Part shown: one piece after another, positions 44,699 through 54,804 of the stretch
Numbering within the stretch: position 1 is the first letter of the stretch
Layout: each line of letters opens with the position of its first letter
Source: Beroe forskalii
Taxonomy: Eukaryota; Ctenophora; Nuda; Beroida; Beroidae
Reading direction: 5' to 3'
Length of the DNA stretch: 64,000 nt
Assembly: GCA_011033025.1 (NCBI GenBank)
Contig: WFMF01000050.1
Span: forward strand, 682,001-746,000
The notes under the pieces: generated by a model
Told to the model about the DNA's origin: nothing
The model's input: the letters and a program-made list of their open reading frames with translations, nothing else
Databases searched by the model: none
Program-made: the position numbers and the translations under genes

Positions 44699-46620
44699 AT
44701 TCAATAAGTGATACTTTAATATGCACCTGATATAATTAAATGAATGTAAGTACAAAGATATATAATGTTTGGAATTATCATTATCATATTAATTATAATC
44801 TATCTAGACATTTAGTATTCCACATATCCTTCATAGGTTTTGACCGTTATCAATATGGTATAAAAGTTTCCTCAAAAACATACCTAGTTTTTTTATTATT
44901 AATACCTGACAAATTGTATCTGACAAATTACTGTTATTTACTTACAAAGGGGTCTGGTGTCATTCTCCTTTGTATAGCAGACCAAGCTGTAGAGTTATCT
45001 ATTCCATGGTAGAACATTATATGTCATGATCTATTTGAATAGATCTGAATTGGTCTGATAAATTATAACGGTGCCTATTGATACAATACAGATAATGCAA
45101 CAGACCTCCAGATATAATGATTTTATTAACTCTTCTATTATCATGTTAAAACTACAAGCTTATAAGATGTTACAAATCTTACCTAGATAGTCATATTATA
45201 AATAATTCTTAGATTTTTAAATTATCTCTATCTACCTGAAGAATCCAAGTCTTAGATGCCCAATGCGAAAAATAGTCTCTCCCTCAAATATCAATATGAA
45301 TAGTAGAATTGGGTAGCGTTATGCCTTGATCATTCTTTTGTGTGTGTTTTTGATTGTAAGTTGTGGAGATCAATAAAATAAAAAATAAAACCTTGTTTAC
45401 TGTACTTAAAACTTTGTTTACTTAATACTGTAATATTTTAAGAATGAAAACTAATACTGAGTTCAAATAGAATTAATGATGAATACAGTACAAATGCATT
45501 CAGGAACTTTCTAAAACTACATAAACAATTCAAAAAATTTGATAAGTATTTGCAAAATATTGCAATTTGGAAAGAATTATACCCACTAAAGGATTGATCA
45601 CCAAGTTTTTTAATGCAAAATGTTAATATTAACAAGAATTGCGCCTGCCGGAGCATTTCTTGTGCGTTGTTGATTGTTCCCGTATGCAGGCGCTTAATTT
45701 CCTGTTCCCCGGGGCTGGTATTACTATTAGAACGTACGCTGTCATTTGACCGTTGTCAGTCTTATTTACTGACATAGTGAGTTGACGATAAAGCATAAAA
45801 GTGACCTCACAAATCAAGATACAATCGCGGGCGTACACCTACGGGAATTAAGAGCAAGAGTTGGTATTGAATAGATTAAAGATTTATCTGAAATAATTTT
45901 CCGTGATAAAACGCTTCTTCTATCAAGTGTGACATCGCAATACTAACATCATTGAATCAATTTTTGAATTTTATAAATATTCCACGTTATGCGGGCGCCG
46001 GGCGCTATATATATATTTCATTCTCCTACAATTTTGAATTAACGCGCGCAGATCGAAATATCACGTGGGCGATTTCGTTCCACGTGCCAAATGTTCGCGC
46101 GCGCGTTCCCGCCATTTCATAGAACTCTTTTAAGATTCGTTGCGCGCCGTTCAGAGTTTCATAACTATGATCACCATTTTCGTTACGCGTTAAATTTTCT
46201 TTTGTGTTGCATTGGCGCGTTGCAGATATCAAACCATTGCAATGATCGCTAATATTGTACCCCGCCTTGATATTTTCAAGATTGAGATTCACAATATGAT
46301 TATTAATTACTGACCAAGATTAAAGATTCAGATATATCATTGTTATCAATCATGAACCGAGACAAACTCTTATGTTTTACTTTAAAGTCAACTCTTTAGA
46401 TCATTCATAACTGATGGCACTAATACTGCCCATTGTAAATTGGCCGAATTGCCCGCTACTTAAAGAAGTTCAAATGGCTGTGTGATTGAAATCCAATCTG
46501 ATTGATTCTGTGAAGATTGATTAAGTTTTAATTTTATGATTGTTTTAAGAATTGTTAGATTTTTGATAAAGAACATCAGCATGAACAGAGCATTGAACTC
46601 GAATACCTACAAAGTAGCCC
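44699..46620. other. intergenic region, AT-rich then CpG-rich
   Basis: 44700-45600 is AT-rich with no feature. 45640-46290 is richer in CpG and includes GGGCGCCGGGCGC and runs of CGCGCG (45990-46110), which could be a promoter-like island. The longest minus ORF (46026-46292, 88 aa) is unsupported by any recognised motif. Confidence 0.4.
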
Positions 46621-47020
46621 ATTCAGCTAGCTGCAGCCCATAATGCGAAGGATGCCACTACACCAAGCTATTCTGACGCGAGTGATATTATAAAGGAGCA
46701 GTTGATCGAAAATGTGACATACGACGACGACGACGACCAACGACCAAAAACCACCACCTATTTCAGATTTAACAGTACGCGTAAAGGTAGTATACACACA
46801 ACCCCCACAAAACACGATCTCTGCTAACCTTTTCTCAATGCCTTTTTGTAAAACAAAAACGCTATTGGGAACAGGAAAAAATAAGAAAGAACAGTGGGTA
46901 TAAGGTAATTGAGCATGTGCCAAAGTCTTCCACACAACTATAGTTTTTAGTACCTACTTACTTCTTTCAGAGCCCAAAAAGAAGGAAATATCTACTAAAT
47001 TAATCCAATATGGCTAGTCT

Positions 47021-48127
47021 TCAATGCTGGACATGACCACTCTCAGGAGACTGTTGGATTGTAATAAACTGTTGCTCACGGCGAGAGCAACATAACTTAG
47101 CTCTGACACATGCTATTATACTAGCTACTATTATTAGAGTGAAAACAGTTGGGATGAATGTAGATGATCCTATTGCTAATGCTACCCCAAACATATAGTT
47201 GGGATAATGATGGTACCAATAATCATCTTCCTTTACAATAATTCTGTTGCTGTAGTTACTAGTTAAGACACCATCAACTCTCACTGCACAATTGATTTCC
47301 AAGTAATCCGTGGGGCATATATTTTGAAAGTAAATAAAAGATTCAAATACTCCAGTGAATGGGGAGTGACTACCATAATGGAATTCAAAACAATTCCAGT
47401 CAGGTAGCAAATTTTTTCTGTTATCAATTTCGATAACCTTTGGTGTACATGCGTTTGTCCCAACACAATGAAATTCATAGAAAATCCATGTAAGAGAATC
47501 TCCAATTGTAGTACATTGTAGTAATAGTTGGCCCTTGAGGCTCTTGACATAGCTTGCCTCTAAATAATGAATAGAAGGAGCAGTAAATGTATCCTTTGTT
47601 TCATCAGCATCATATAAAACTATGGACTTGGACTCATTTGCATAATATGATTCCCAGTAAGGATCTGGTACATGAACAGACAAGTTACAAGTATAAACTC
47701 CAAAATCAGACAGTTTAACATTCTTAATCTTCAAAATTGAGGCATAACATGTCATATCTCTCGAAACATAGCCACCAATATCACCTGAATGACCAGGAAT
47801 TATACTCATAACCACTTGTGAGGTTTCCTCAAAGTTATCACAGTAATCATATGTCAAGGTGGAATGGATTTCAAACCTTTGACCCTCCACAATGACCATC
47901 CCATCTTTTGACCAAGCATGATAGCAAGATTCCTGCCAAAGTGGGGAACATGATTGTGGTGTATACATTACATCATCATATTGTTTTTCGATTATTTTTG
48001 TGCACCTCAACTGAATATCTTGACCAATAACAGCAGGAACATTTTCAAGGGCAGAGTGAGTAAGATAGTCTTCATAAAAAGCTGATGTTCCAGAGATTAC
48101 TCCACAAATAAGGAACAATTCCATCAT
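47021..48127 (-). CDS. Ig-like type I membrane receptor, intact copy
   Basis: On minus, ATG at 48127 opens MMELFLICGVISGTSA (signal peptide), then an Ig-like domain (about residues 20-155) with GQDIQLRC, HAWSKDGMV and KLSDFGVYTCNL (the D.G.Y.C strand-F signature). A second Ig-like region (about 175-290) has KGQLLLQCTTIGDSLTW and DYLEINCAV. Then a transmembrane helix (GVALAIGSSTFIPTVFTLII, then VASIIACV) and a tail of about 30 residues. N-glycosylation sites include NLS, NES and NYS. 368 aa. The frame stays open upstream to 48223, but a consensus intron (48132-48220, GTAAGG...TTTCTCAG) ends four bases before the ATG, so this start is preferred. The ligand is unknown. Two-domain Ig receptors of this kind are common in immune and self-recognition gene families, but no specific family was recognised. 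Confidence 0.82.
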   Translation of the reverse strand: MMELFLICGVISGTSAFYEDYLTHSALENVPAVIGQDIQLRCTKIIEKQYDDVMYTPQSCSPLWQESCYHAWSKDGMVIVEGQRFEIHSTLTYDYCDNFEETSQVVMSIIPGHSGDIGGYVSRDMTCYASILKIKNVKLSDFGVYTCNLSVHVPDPYWESYYANESKSIVLYDADETKDTFTAPSIHYLEASYVKSLKGQLLLQCTTIGDSLTWIFYEFHCVGTNACTPKVIEIDNRKNLLPDWNCFEFHYGSHSPFTGVFESFIYFQNICPTDYLEINCAVRVDGVLTSNYSNRIIVKEDDYWYHHYPNYMFGVALAIGSSTFIPTVFTLIIVASIIACVRAKLCCSRREQQFITIQQSPESGHVQH

Positions 48128-48131
48128 AATT

Positions 48132-48220
48132 CTGAGAAACAGAGAAATAGAGACATGAATTTGAAAAACATTCGTAAGTTTGTAGTCATATTTTAGTATT
48201 TTGCAATTGATTTTCCTTAC
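48132..48220 (-). other. 5' UTR intron of the Ig receptor
   Basis: 89 bp with donor ATTG|GTAAGG and acceptor TTTCTCTGTTTCTCAG. The same 89-bp intron lies at 62609-62697 in the other copy, so the duplication was at the DNA level and not by retroposition. Confidence 0.65.
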
Positions 48221-48277
48221 CAATGATATTTAGATAGCATTTTTGTAATTCACAATCCATTGATAAGATATTGTTTA

Positions 48278-49715
48278 TACAGGTGAATGGACCCTAAAAT
48301 GATGGCGCCCCCTAAAATGTAGGTTGCCAAATAGGAATCAACCAATGATCTATTTTTAACAAATTTGTTCCTCTTTCCAGTTCAGCAGGTGCTTTAGGAT
48401 TCTGTGATGATTTCCTCGAAAAAAAATCGCTCAATTGTGACATTTAACTAATTTATAGAAGAAAATGTTTCTTCAAATTTAGCTCCTGAAAACTTATTTT
48501 CCCAGTGGTGTATTATTTTTTGGAGATAAGTCTGCAAGGTAGGTTCAAGAAGTTTTGTATTATCTAAGTGAATGTCAAAAATGTTTTTCACTGATACTTG
48601 ATGCATTACTTCTGAAAAAAGTTAAATTTTGGTTATAGGTCCCTAAAATAGTGGTATGATGCACCCTAAAATGAAGGTAACATAATAAATGAGTTAAATC
48701 ACCTGCAGAGAAAACTTAATCCATGTCAGCTACTTATCTCAGTTCATAGATGAGAATTTGAAACTGTATAAGCTTTGGGAAGAAATTTATTTATGTAAAT
48801 TTTGAAAATTTTGAGGATCCCTAAAATGATGGTACATATGAGAACTTGCACCCTAAAATGTTGGTCATTTTTTGGCAATGAAATCAACTTGAAAATATTA
48901 CAGCAATGTTCTTGGCATGTAAATGTGTAAATTTAAAATGAAACAATGCATCACGTCACAAATTTGACATGAAAGGATGCATGAAATGCATGAAATATGC
49001 ATTTTTTCCCAAAAAATTATAAAAATTGTACGAAAAATAGTCAAAATATTTGAAATTTAGGCAGCAAAATTTTTCAGTCTCTGTAATTTATGATGAATTG
49101 ACACAAAACTATGCTATGATTATTTTCTTATGTAACTCCTGCAATAAAAACAGGCATTATTTTGTGTTCCATTTCTGAATCGTAGTGACGTAATCCATGT
49201 ACACGAAAATTACAACCAGAATTTGTTTGAAAACATTTCAATGAGCCTAATGCCATTATTAGAACCTAAATATTATATCCCTGCTATTTCTTTTTCAATG
49301 AGGGTATCATTTTTTTCAAAATTGTTGATCAAAAAGTGACCCACATTTTAGGTCCTTTGACCTATATTTTAGGAACAGAATAAAAAATAAAGAAAATTGC
49401 TTATAATCCATAACAGCTGTGGAACAACAATGTTTTTCTTGGATGTTTCACAAAATATTGAAAACAGAAGTCAAATAGAAATTAAATAATTTTGATTATT
49501 TGAACCTTCATTTTAGGTTCATGCTGAAAAAGTGGGGTAATTTCAATGAAATGAAAACATTGTCAGACCTTAAATATTTCTGTTTTGTTGGTCGGGAAAT
49601 CTTAACAACAGTTTATATTCATCATTAACAGAGAAAACTATGTTTGCAGACCCCTATAAGTCCCTTAAAATTTATCGTGAAAAATGACCATCATTTTAGG
49701 GTCCATTCACCTGTA
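48278..49715. mobile_element. 1.43-kb non-autonomous Tc1/mariner-pogo-type element with TA duplication
   Basis: The left end CAGGTGAATGGACCCTAAAA (48280) is mirrored by TTTTAGGGTCCATTCACCTG (ending 49713), each next to TA (48278-48279, 49714-49715). The right arm of the duplication has the empty site GTTTATATCAAAAT with a single TA at about 62550. The motif CCCTAAAATG.TGGT is repeated inside (about 48658, 48820, 48850, 49350). No ORF. The terminal CAGGTG is shared with the pogo-type element at 54807-58927. Confidence 0.9.
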
Positions 49716-49779
49716 TCAAAATAGCTTTTCAAATTGTTATGCCTACACTTAGCATGAGTCTTCTTTAGCTATGTCTTAA

Positions 49780-51262
49780 GAGGTGGGAAGACTTTTCAGT
49801 GGTGACAGAACACTGACGAACCTACTGGATGGCAGATAAAGATAGTCTTGCCGAAATACAGGCCAGCCTACAGTAATTACTCATCGCCTAGGATGAGAAA
49901 TTTGGTGCTGAGATGGCGGAACTGAAGAAGGAAAATGCTCAGCTGAAGAGACAAGCATAGGACAAAGATGAGAGAAGCATACCACAAGAATGAAGTAGTG
50001 CCCGATTGTGGTCAGATATAACATGTTTTGGAGGATTTGAAAGGGAAACTCCCGGAAAACAGTAAGGAGGAGAAGTTCTTCGAGCTTTCAACCTGAGGAT
50101 GAAGGACTCAATGGATTGATTGATGGCTTTTCGGATCTTTTATTAAGAAAGTGTACTGTGATGCAGCACACAGAGAAAGCTAAAGAAGAGCCGACTCATC
50201 CAATTCCTGGAGATTGGAGTAAATGTACTTTAGCGAAAGACCAAGAATTAACACATCTCTATTACATACGAATGTAATGAGTATGTAATAGGATATAAAT
50301 ATTGAGTAGCTTGCTACGAAATATTTATATCTAATTTATCATCCGACTGGCGTAGCCAGGAGTATGATAAATTTAGATGTGTTATGAATGGCTTTCGCTA
50401 AAGTAATATAATAGTCGAACGTGTTTCGCATATTTGTAACACGTAGGTTATATGTAGCTGTGGTTTTGGGGATGACTGTGAATAATATTCATCTTGGGGC
50501 TATCAATTACATGAGGATACAAAGAAGACGCATGATAAATCGGCATGTGAATTAGCAAAGATCGATTTTATATAATGTTGATGTAGAGAAGATATAACAT
50601 TGATGCGGTGTTGGATTTATCAAATAGAGCTCATGTAATAGATGGGTTTTTCATTTAGCATGTCTATAAAGCGTATGTGAGAGACGCTAGATATCAAGGC
50701 ATGTAATTCGCAGAGGAGCTATGTTAAATATACGTGAGACTATTATATATAGATTGGAATAAGAAGAGAATATGGAATGCTTTTTCAGAGATGATGGGAA
50801 TTCCTCAGCAGTTGCAATGAGACGGTTTGTGATCAATATCAAACAGTCAATTTTGTGTCTCTTATCTCTGCATCAACACATTAACAAAGCAGCTTGTGTT
50901 GCACTTATTAGTATGAGTAAAAGCGGTGAAATATACTTGATGCGGGGACTTAAATCTGCTCAAGCTGTGCTACAGTTCCTTGAAGAGCATGTGAAGACAT
51001 AGGGTATCTTTTGACAGCTCAGTCCTCACAAGATCAAGCAGTTGAAGAAAGACGACCTTGTTGGGATACTGAAGAATGGATTGAGCTATGAATGATCTGT
51101 TGATGCACATCAGACTTCAAGTTTACTACTTACAGCATTGCAGTGGGTTGATGGAGGCTCAGAAGAATCATCAAGCTTCAAGAGGAACTGTTAGCATTGA
51201 AAATCAACAGGTTTGATAGCGTCAAGAATACTGTTCAGGCGTCAGTTGAGCACAGTAAAGGA
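49780..51262 (+). pseudogene. LINE ORF1 remnant in left arm
   Basis: Partner of 61530-62440. MADKDSLAEIQASLQ near 49829, ELKKENAQLKRQA (coiled coil), and from 50772 MECFFRDDGNSSAVAMRRF, then SAQAVLQFLEEHVKT. Several stops, plus an inserted block at about 50226-50740, make it non-functional. Homology ends at 51262. Confidence 0.75.
50226..50742. mobile_element. insertion in left arm with an internal hairpin
   Basis: About 515 bp absent from the right arm, where GGAGTAAATATAGATTGG is continuous (about 62030-62050). Its left 185 bp is bounded by inverted TACTTTAGCGAAAG / CTTTCGCTAAAGTA with AACACATCT / AGATGTGTT inside. The remaining 330 bp has no recognised content. Target duplication is not clear. 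Confidence 0.6.
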
Positions 51263-54050
51263 GGATATGTTGCAATTTCATTGTTTCAATTACTGAAAAA
51301 TTGTCCAATTTTCCCCCTTTGGAATCTTTGTTTTTTAGGGGGAAAGAACGCGTGAATGGTCCCAAATGTCTGTAAGCCCCGGGGAAAAAAGGGGGGAAAC
51401 AGTTTCCCCCAAAGCCATCCGCGAAGAAAAGAGGGGCACGTCCGTCGAGTTGGCTTTGCCCCCTCCGAACACCACGATTTAAAATTTCAAATAATGGTTT
51501 GGACGTCAAACCGGTTTCCTAAAAAACGGCCTGAGTAACGTCACAGCCCGTAAATTTTTTAGGGCCCTGCCCTTCCAAAAACCCTTACCTTATTTTTGTC
51601 CGAAACCTAAAAATCCTGCCCAACCAGATCTCAAACCCTTTACTGTTAAAGTTCCTTAGCCGCTAGGTGTGCCGGAGCCAAAACGGGATATATTTTTGAC
51701 GCGTTTAAATTTAAAATTTTTTCTGGGGACGTCATTGTCAAGAAAAAAGGGCCCCGTTTATATGGGAGACCCCCAACCGGGCCCTTTTAGCGCACGGACG
51801 GGGGCAAGCGCTAAACGCGACCCCCTGAAGGAAAGGGGAGACGCCGAAAACCCAAGAACGGGGCCTGGTTGGGGGCCCATTTCTGTTTGACAATTTTGGT
51901 CCGGGTAGTAATTGTTCTGTTGAATTTAAGGCCCTCTTTGGTCGATCGAATGAAATTGCGATCGATCAATTTTGGAAAACAATGATGTGTTTTATGGCCC
52001 CTAGATTGAATCTTTTTTTAAAATGGTATTTAGTTTTTTCCCTACTAAAAAGTTTTTATTAAAAAAATTAGTCGATCAAATGGTGTCAATCGACCACCTT
52101 TTTTCGACCAACGAACGTTACGCCCAATGAACATTGAACCTTCTTTTTATTTTGAAACAAGCCGATCGGCATCTTCGATCGAATTTAATAATAAAAAATA
52201 ATTGAATTTAAACAAGTTCAGCGTTTTCGACCCCTAGCTCGGGCCGGGAAAAAGATAATGGCAAAACGCCCACAAAAAATGCTATTAAGAAAAACTTTCC
52301 GTGAAAACCCCAAAAGAAGATTTTTCTCTTTTGGGTTTAGTTGAATGGTGGAAAAAAGTTCCAACAATATAAAAGGGTTAAAATTAAACACCTCAAAAAA
52401 AACCCCAAAGCCGGGAAAAAGGAGTTTCGATTTTTTTTGGGAGTAAAAAAAATTCTCTAGAAAAATTTTATTTGAATTTGGGTTTAGATTTTCTTCTTTT
52501 AGAAAAAATAAGTCATCTTTGTAGTCGCCACAGAACCCCCAACAACTCCCCCCCATGTCTTTGACGGGATCCAGAAAGAAATCTTTATAAAGGGGATCCC
52601 AAAAAAAAAACAGAGACACCAAAAATGAAGGGGAATAGCTAAACTGTAAACAGGACTTCGGTTGGGGGGGGGTTGAAATCTTTTGAGGCCCAACGCCCCC
52701 CAACCACAAGATGGGGTTGTTTAAAAAACCCAAGTTACAAAAATTAAGTTCATCAATGCTTTTACCGTGGAAAAAAATTTTCCCATCGGGTCCAGAAAAG
52801 ATAAAAAAGATAAAGTAAAACTGTGTTTTTTTTTAAAAACATAAATAACTACTCAAATTAATTAAATTTGGGAAAAAGAATCGGAAAAACAATATCAAAG
52901 TTCAAGATTTTTCACCTGTTCCGTTATGGTGATTGGTGATTGCCGCAAAAACTGCACGCTTTTTTAAACGAAGAATCTGCCATTTTTTGTGTTTAAACCC
53001 TGTTTTAAGTCAAAATTTTCGTTTAAAGGGTTTTTGAGTTTGGAAAAAAAAGGAAGAATATCAATTATCCCATTGTAGGAGAAAGGTAGACATTAAATTT
53101 TGGTTTTAAAAACCATTCCTTCCATAAAATTGTAGTTTGTGGTTTTTTTGGGGATAAAAAGGAATTTTATAATTCTCAGGCGCCTAACGGTCGGGGAATA
53201 ATGGAAAATTTTAAACGTCAACTAAATTGGGGAACGAATGATGTGTTTTATTCCTAAGACTTGAAAGTTTTAAAAGCAAATTTATTGTTTCCCCCTTTGC
53301 TCTGATTTTCTATTTAAAAAACCCTCAGTCGTCAAAAAAGGATTGATGAACCATTCACTTCGACAAACCACCAAATTTGAAAGGTTTTAAAAAACAGAAA
53401 AAATTTCAAATTTTGATTCAATGAGCTTGGATTCAAATTTGTTGCCCATCTTTCTGAATCTGAAGTTTTATGAGAAAAAACCCAAAGCGAGTCCCTTTTT
53501 CTTACTGTCCAAAATTAATTTTCCCCAAAATTGCAATATTTTTTTTTTCATATTCAAACCTATGTAAACATTTGTATTTTTACAGGGACCCCCCAAAAAA
53601 AAATTGCCCCAATGACTTTGTCAATTTATTGCTCCAACCTTTTCCCAAAGAAAGATAAAAAACTTTTGGGTTTTTTTTTTTATTTTGTTTGTTAAATTGT
53701 GATGGTTAAAACCCATTTTCCCCTTTTATTATTATTATTTAAAATCGGGATTTAAAAACTAAAAGTGATTCCCCTGAAAACTACAATGTTTTAAAAAACT
53801 AAAACATAAGCAACTAAAATTTCCTTTTTTGTTTGGAAAAAAACTTTGGAATATTCAGAAAAGCACCAAACACATGTTTAAAAAAATTAAGCCCTTTTTT
53901 TCATTTTGTTTTTCAAATATCAGAAAGGGAAGATTGAAAAAAGGATTTTAAAATTTTTTTTAATGTCTCTGTGTTTCAGCTTTTTGAGTAAACTTTGATA
54001 TTTTAAAATATATAAAAGGCTTTTTTGTCCATGTAAAGTGTTCATTTTTT
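51263..54050. other. homopolymer-skewed stretch, probably low-quality sequence
   Basis: Unlike its surroundings, this stretch is dominated by runs of A, T, G and C (for example CCCCGGGGAAAAAAGGGGGG near 51379 and many AAAA/TTTT/CCCC runs). Every ORF is short or homopolymer-rich. I see no gene or clear repeat. It may be uncorrected long-read consensus between the inverted arms. Confidence 0.55.
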
Positions 54051-54804
54051 AGCATTGTTTTGGTCTATAGCCTTGATATGAGTAATAGAACATGTCTTGA
54101 ATATAAAGTGGAGCTTGGCCATTGAGTGCTTTGTAAGATAAGAGTGCTATTTTTTGAATACAATCCGTTTTCTAAGCTGAAGCCAGTGAAGGTTATGAAG
54201 ATCATCTGCACATGATCATATTTCTGTATTTTCCTGAAACAAGCTTAGCAGCAGAGTTCTGTAGGATCAGCAGCTGATTTATTTGTTTCTGCAATGCCAT
54301 AGTATAACCCATTACAGTAGTCTAAACAAGAAATAACCATACTGTTTACAATTCATTTGATCTTTTGTGGCAGAAACCTTACTTTTTCTTGCTTAGATTT
54401 CTAATAGTGTGAAATGAGTTCTTCTTCAGGGAAACTATCTGCTTTGCAAATGTTAACTTTTGGTCCATTTGGAATCCCAAGTTTTTGACGACAGACTGAA
54501 ACCTTATGGTTGCACCACATAATAAATTCACACCATTGATCACAACCCTGTTTAGGACTTTACTTGACCCAAATATTTTAATTTGAGTCTTGGGTTCATT
54601 GAGCTGTAGATAAAACTTGGACATCCATTTTCTGATGGCATCAAAACAGTCATTTATCTGATTTGTCAAAACATCTAGTTGTTCTGTTGGACGAAATTGT
54701 TTTGTAACCTGATGATCATCAGCATAGCCAAAAATACTGAAGCCAAGTTTTTTAACCCACAAGTAGATTGATCGAATATATATGTTAAAAAGGACTGGAC
54801 CTAG
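54051..54804 (-). pseudogene. LINE ORF2, RT C-terminal part (downstream of the insertion)
   Basis: Resumes as LGPVLFNIYIRSIYLWVKKL, then FGYADDHQ (motif C), QLNEPKTQIKIFGSSKV, NLGFQMDQKLTFAKQI. Further left come degraded pieces matching the LDYCN.LYYG block of L2/CR1 LINEs (about 54320). It is collinear with 58930-59953 across the transposon. Confidence 0.85.

Larger units (their letters stand above)
46877..51262. repeat. inverted duplication, left arm
   Basis: Reverse-complement partner of 61530-63952. It contains the Ig receptor (minus) and LINE ORF1 remnants (plus). Apart from two insertions (48280-49713 and about 50226-50740) the arms align closely from TTCTTTCTTATTTTT at one end to GAGCACAGTAAAGGAGGA at the other. 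Confidence 0.9.

Noticed and set aside
46627-46935. 102-aa minus ORF downstream of the Ig receptor
   Set aside because: Its start lies partly outside the duplicated arm, it has a poly-Val run from a GAC repeat (about 46723-46740), and no domain is recognisable.
48278-49715. Insertion without target duplication
   Set aside because: Taking ACAGGTG as the end leaves no duplication, but with TA as target and CAGGTG as the end the empty site in the other arm fits exactly.
52218-52733. 171-aa minus ORF in the homopolymer-skewed region
   Set aside because: Its composition reflects runs of A/T/C/G, it has no recognisable domain, and the sequence quality there is doubtful.
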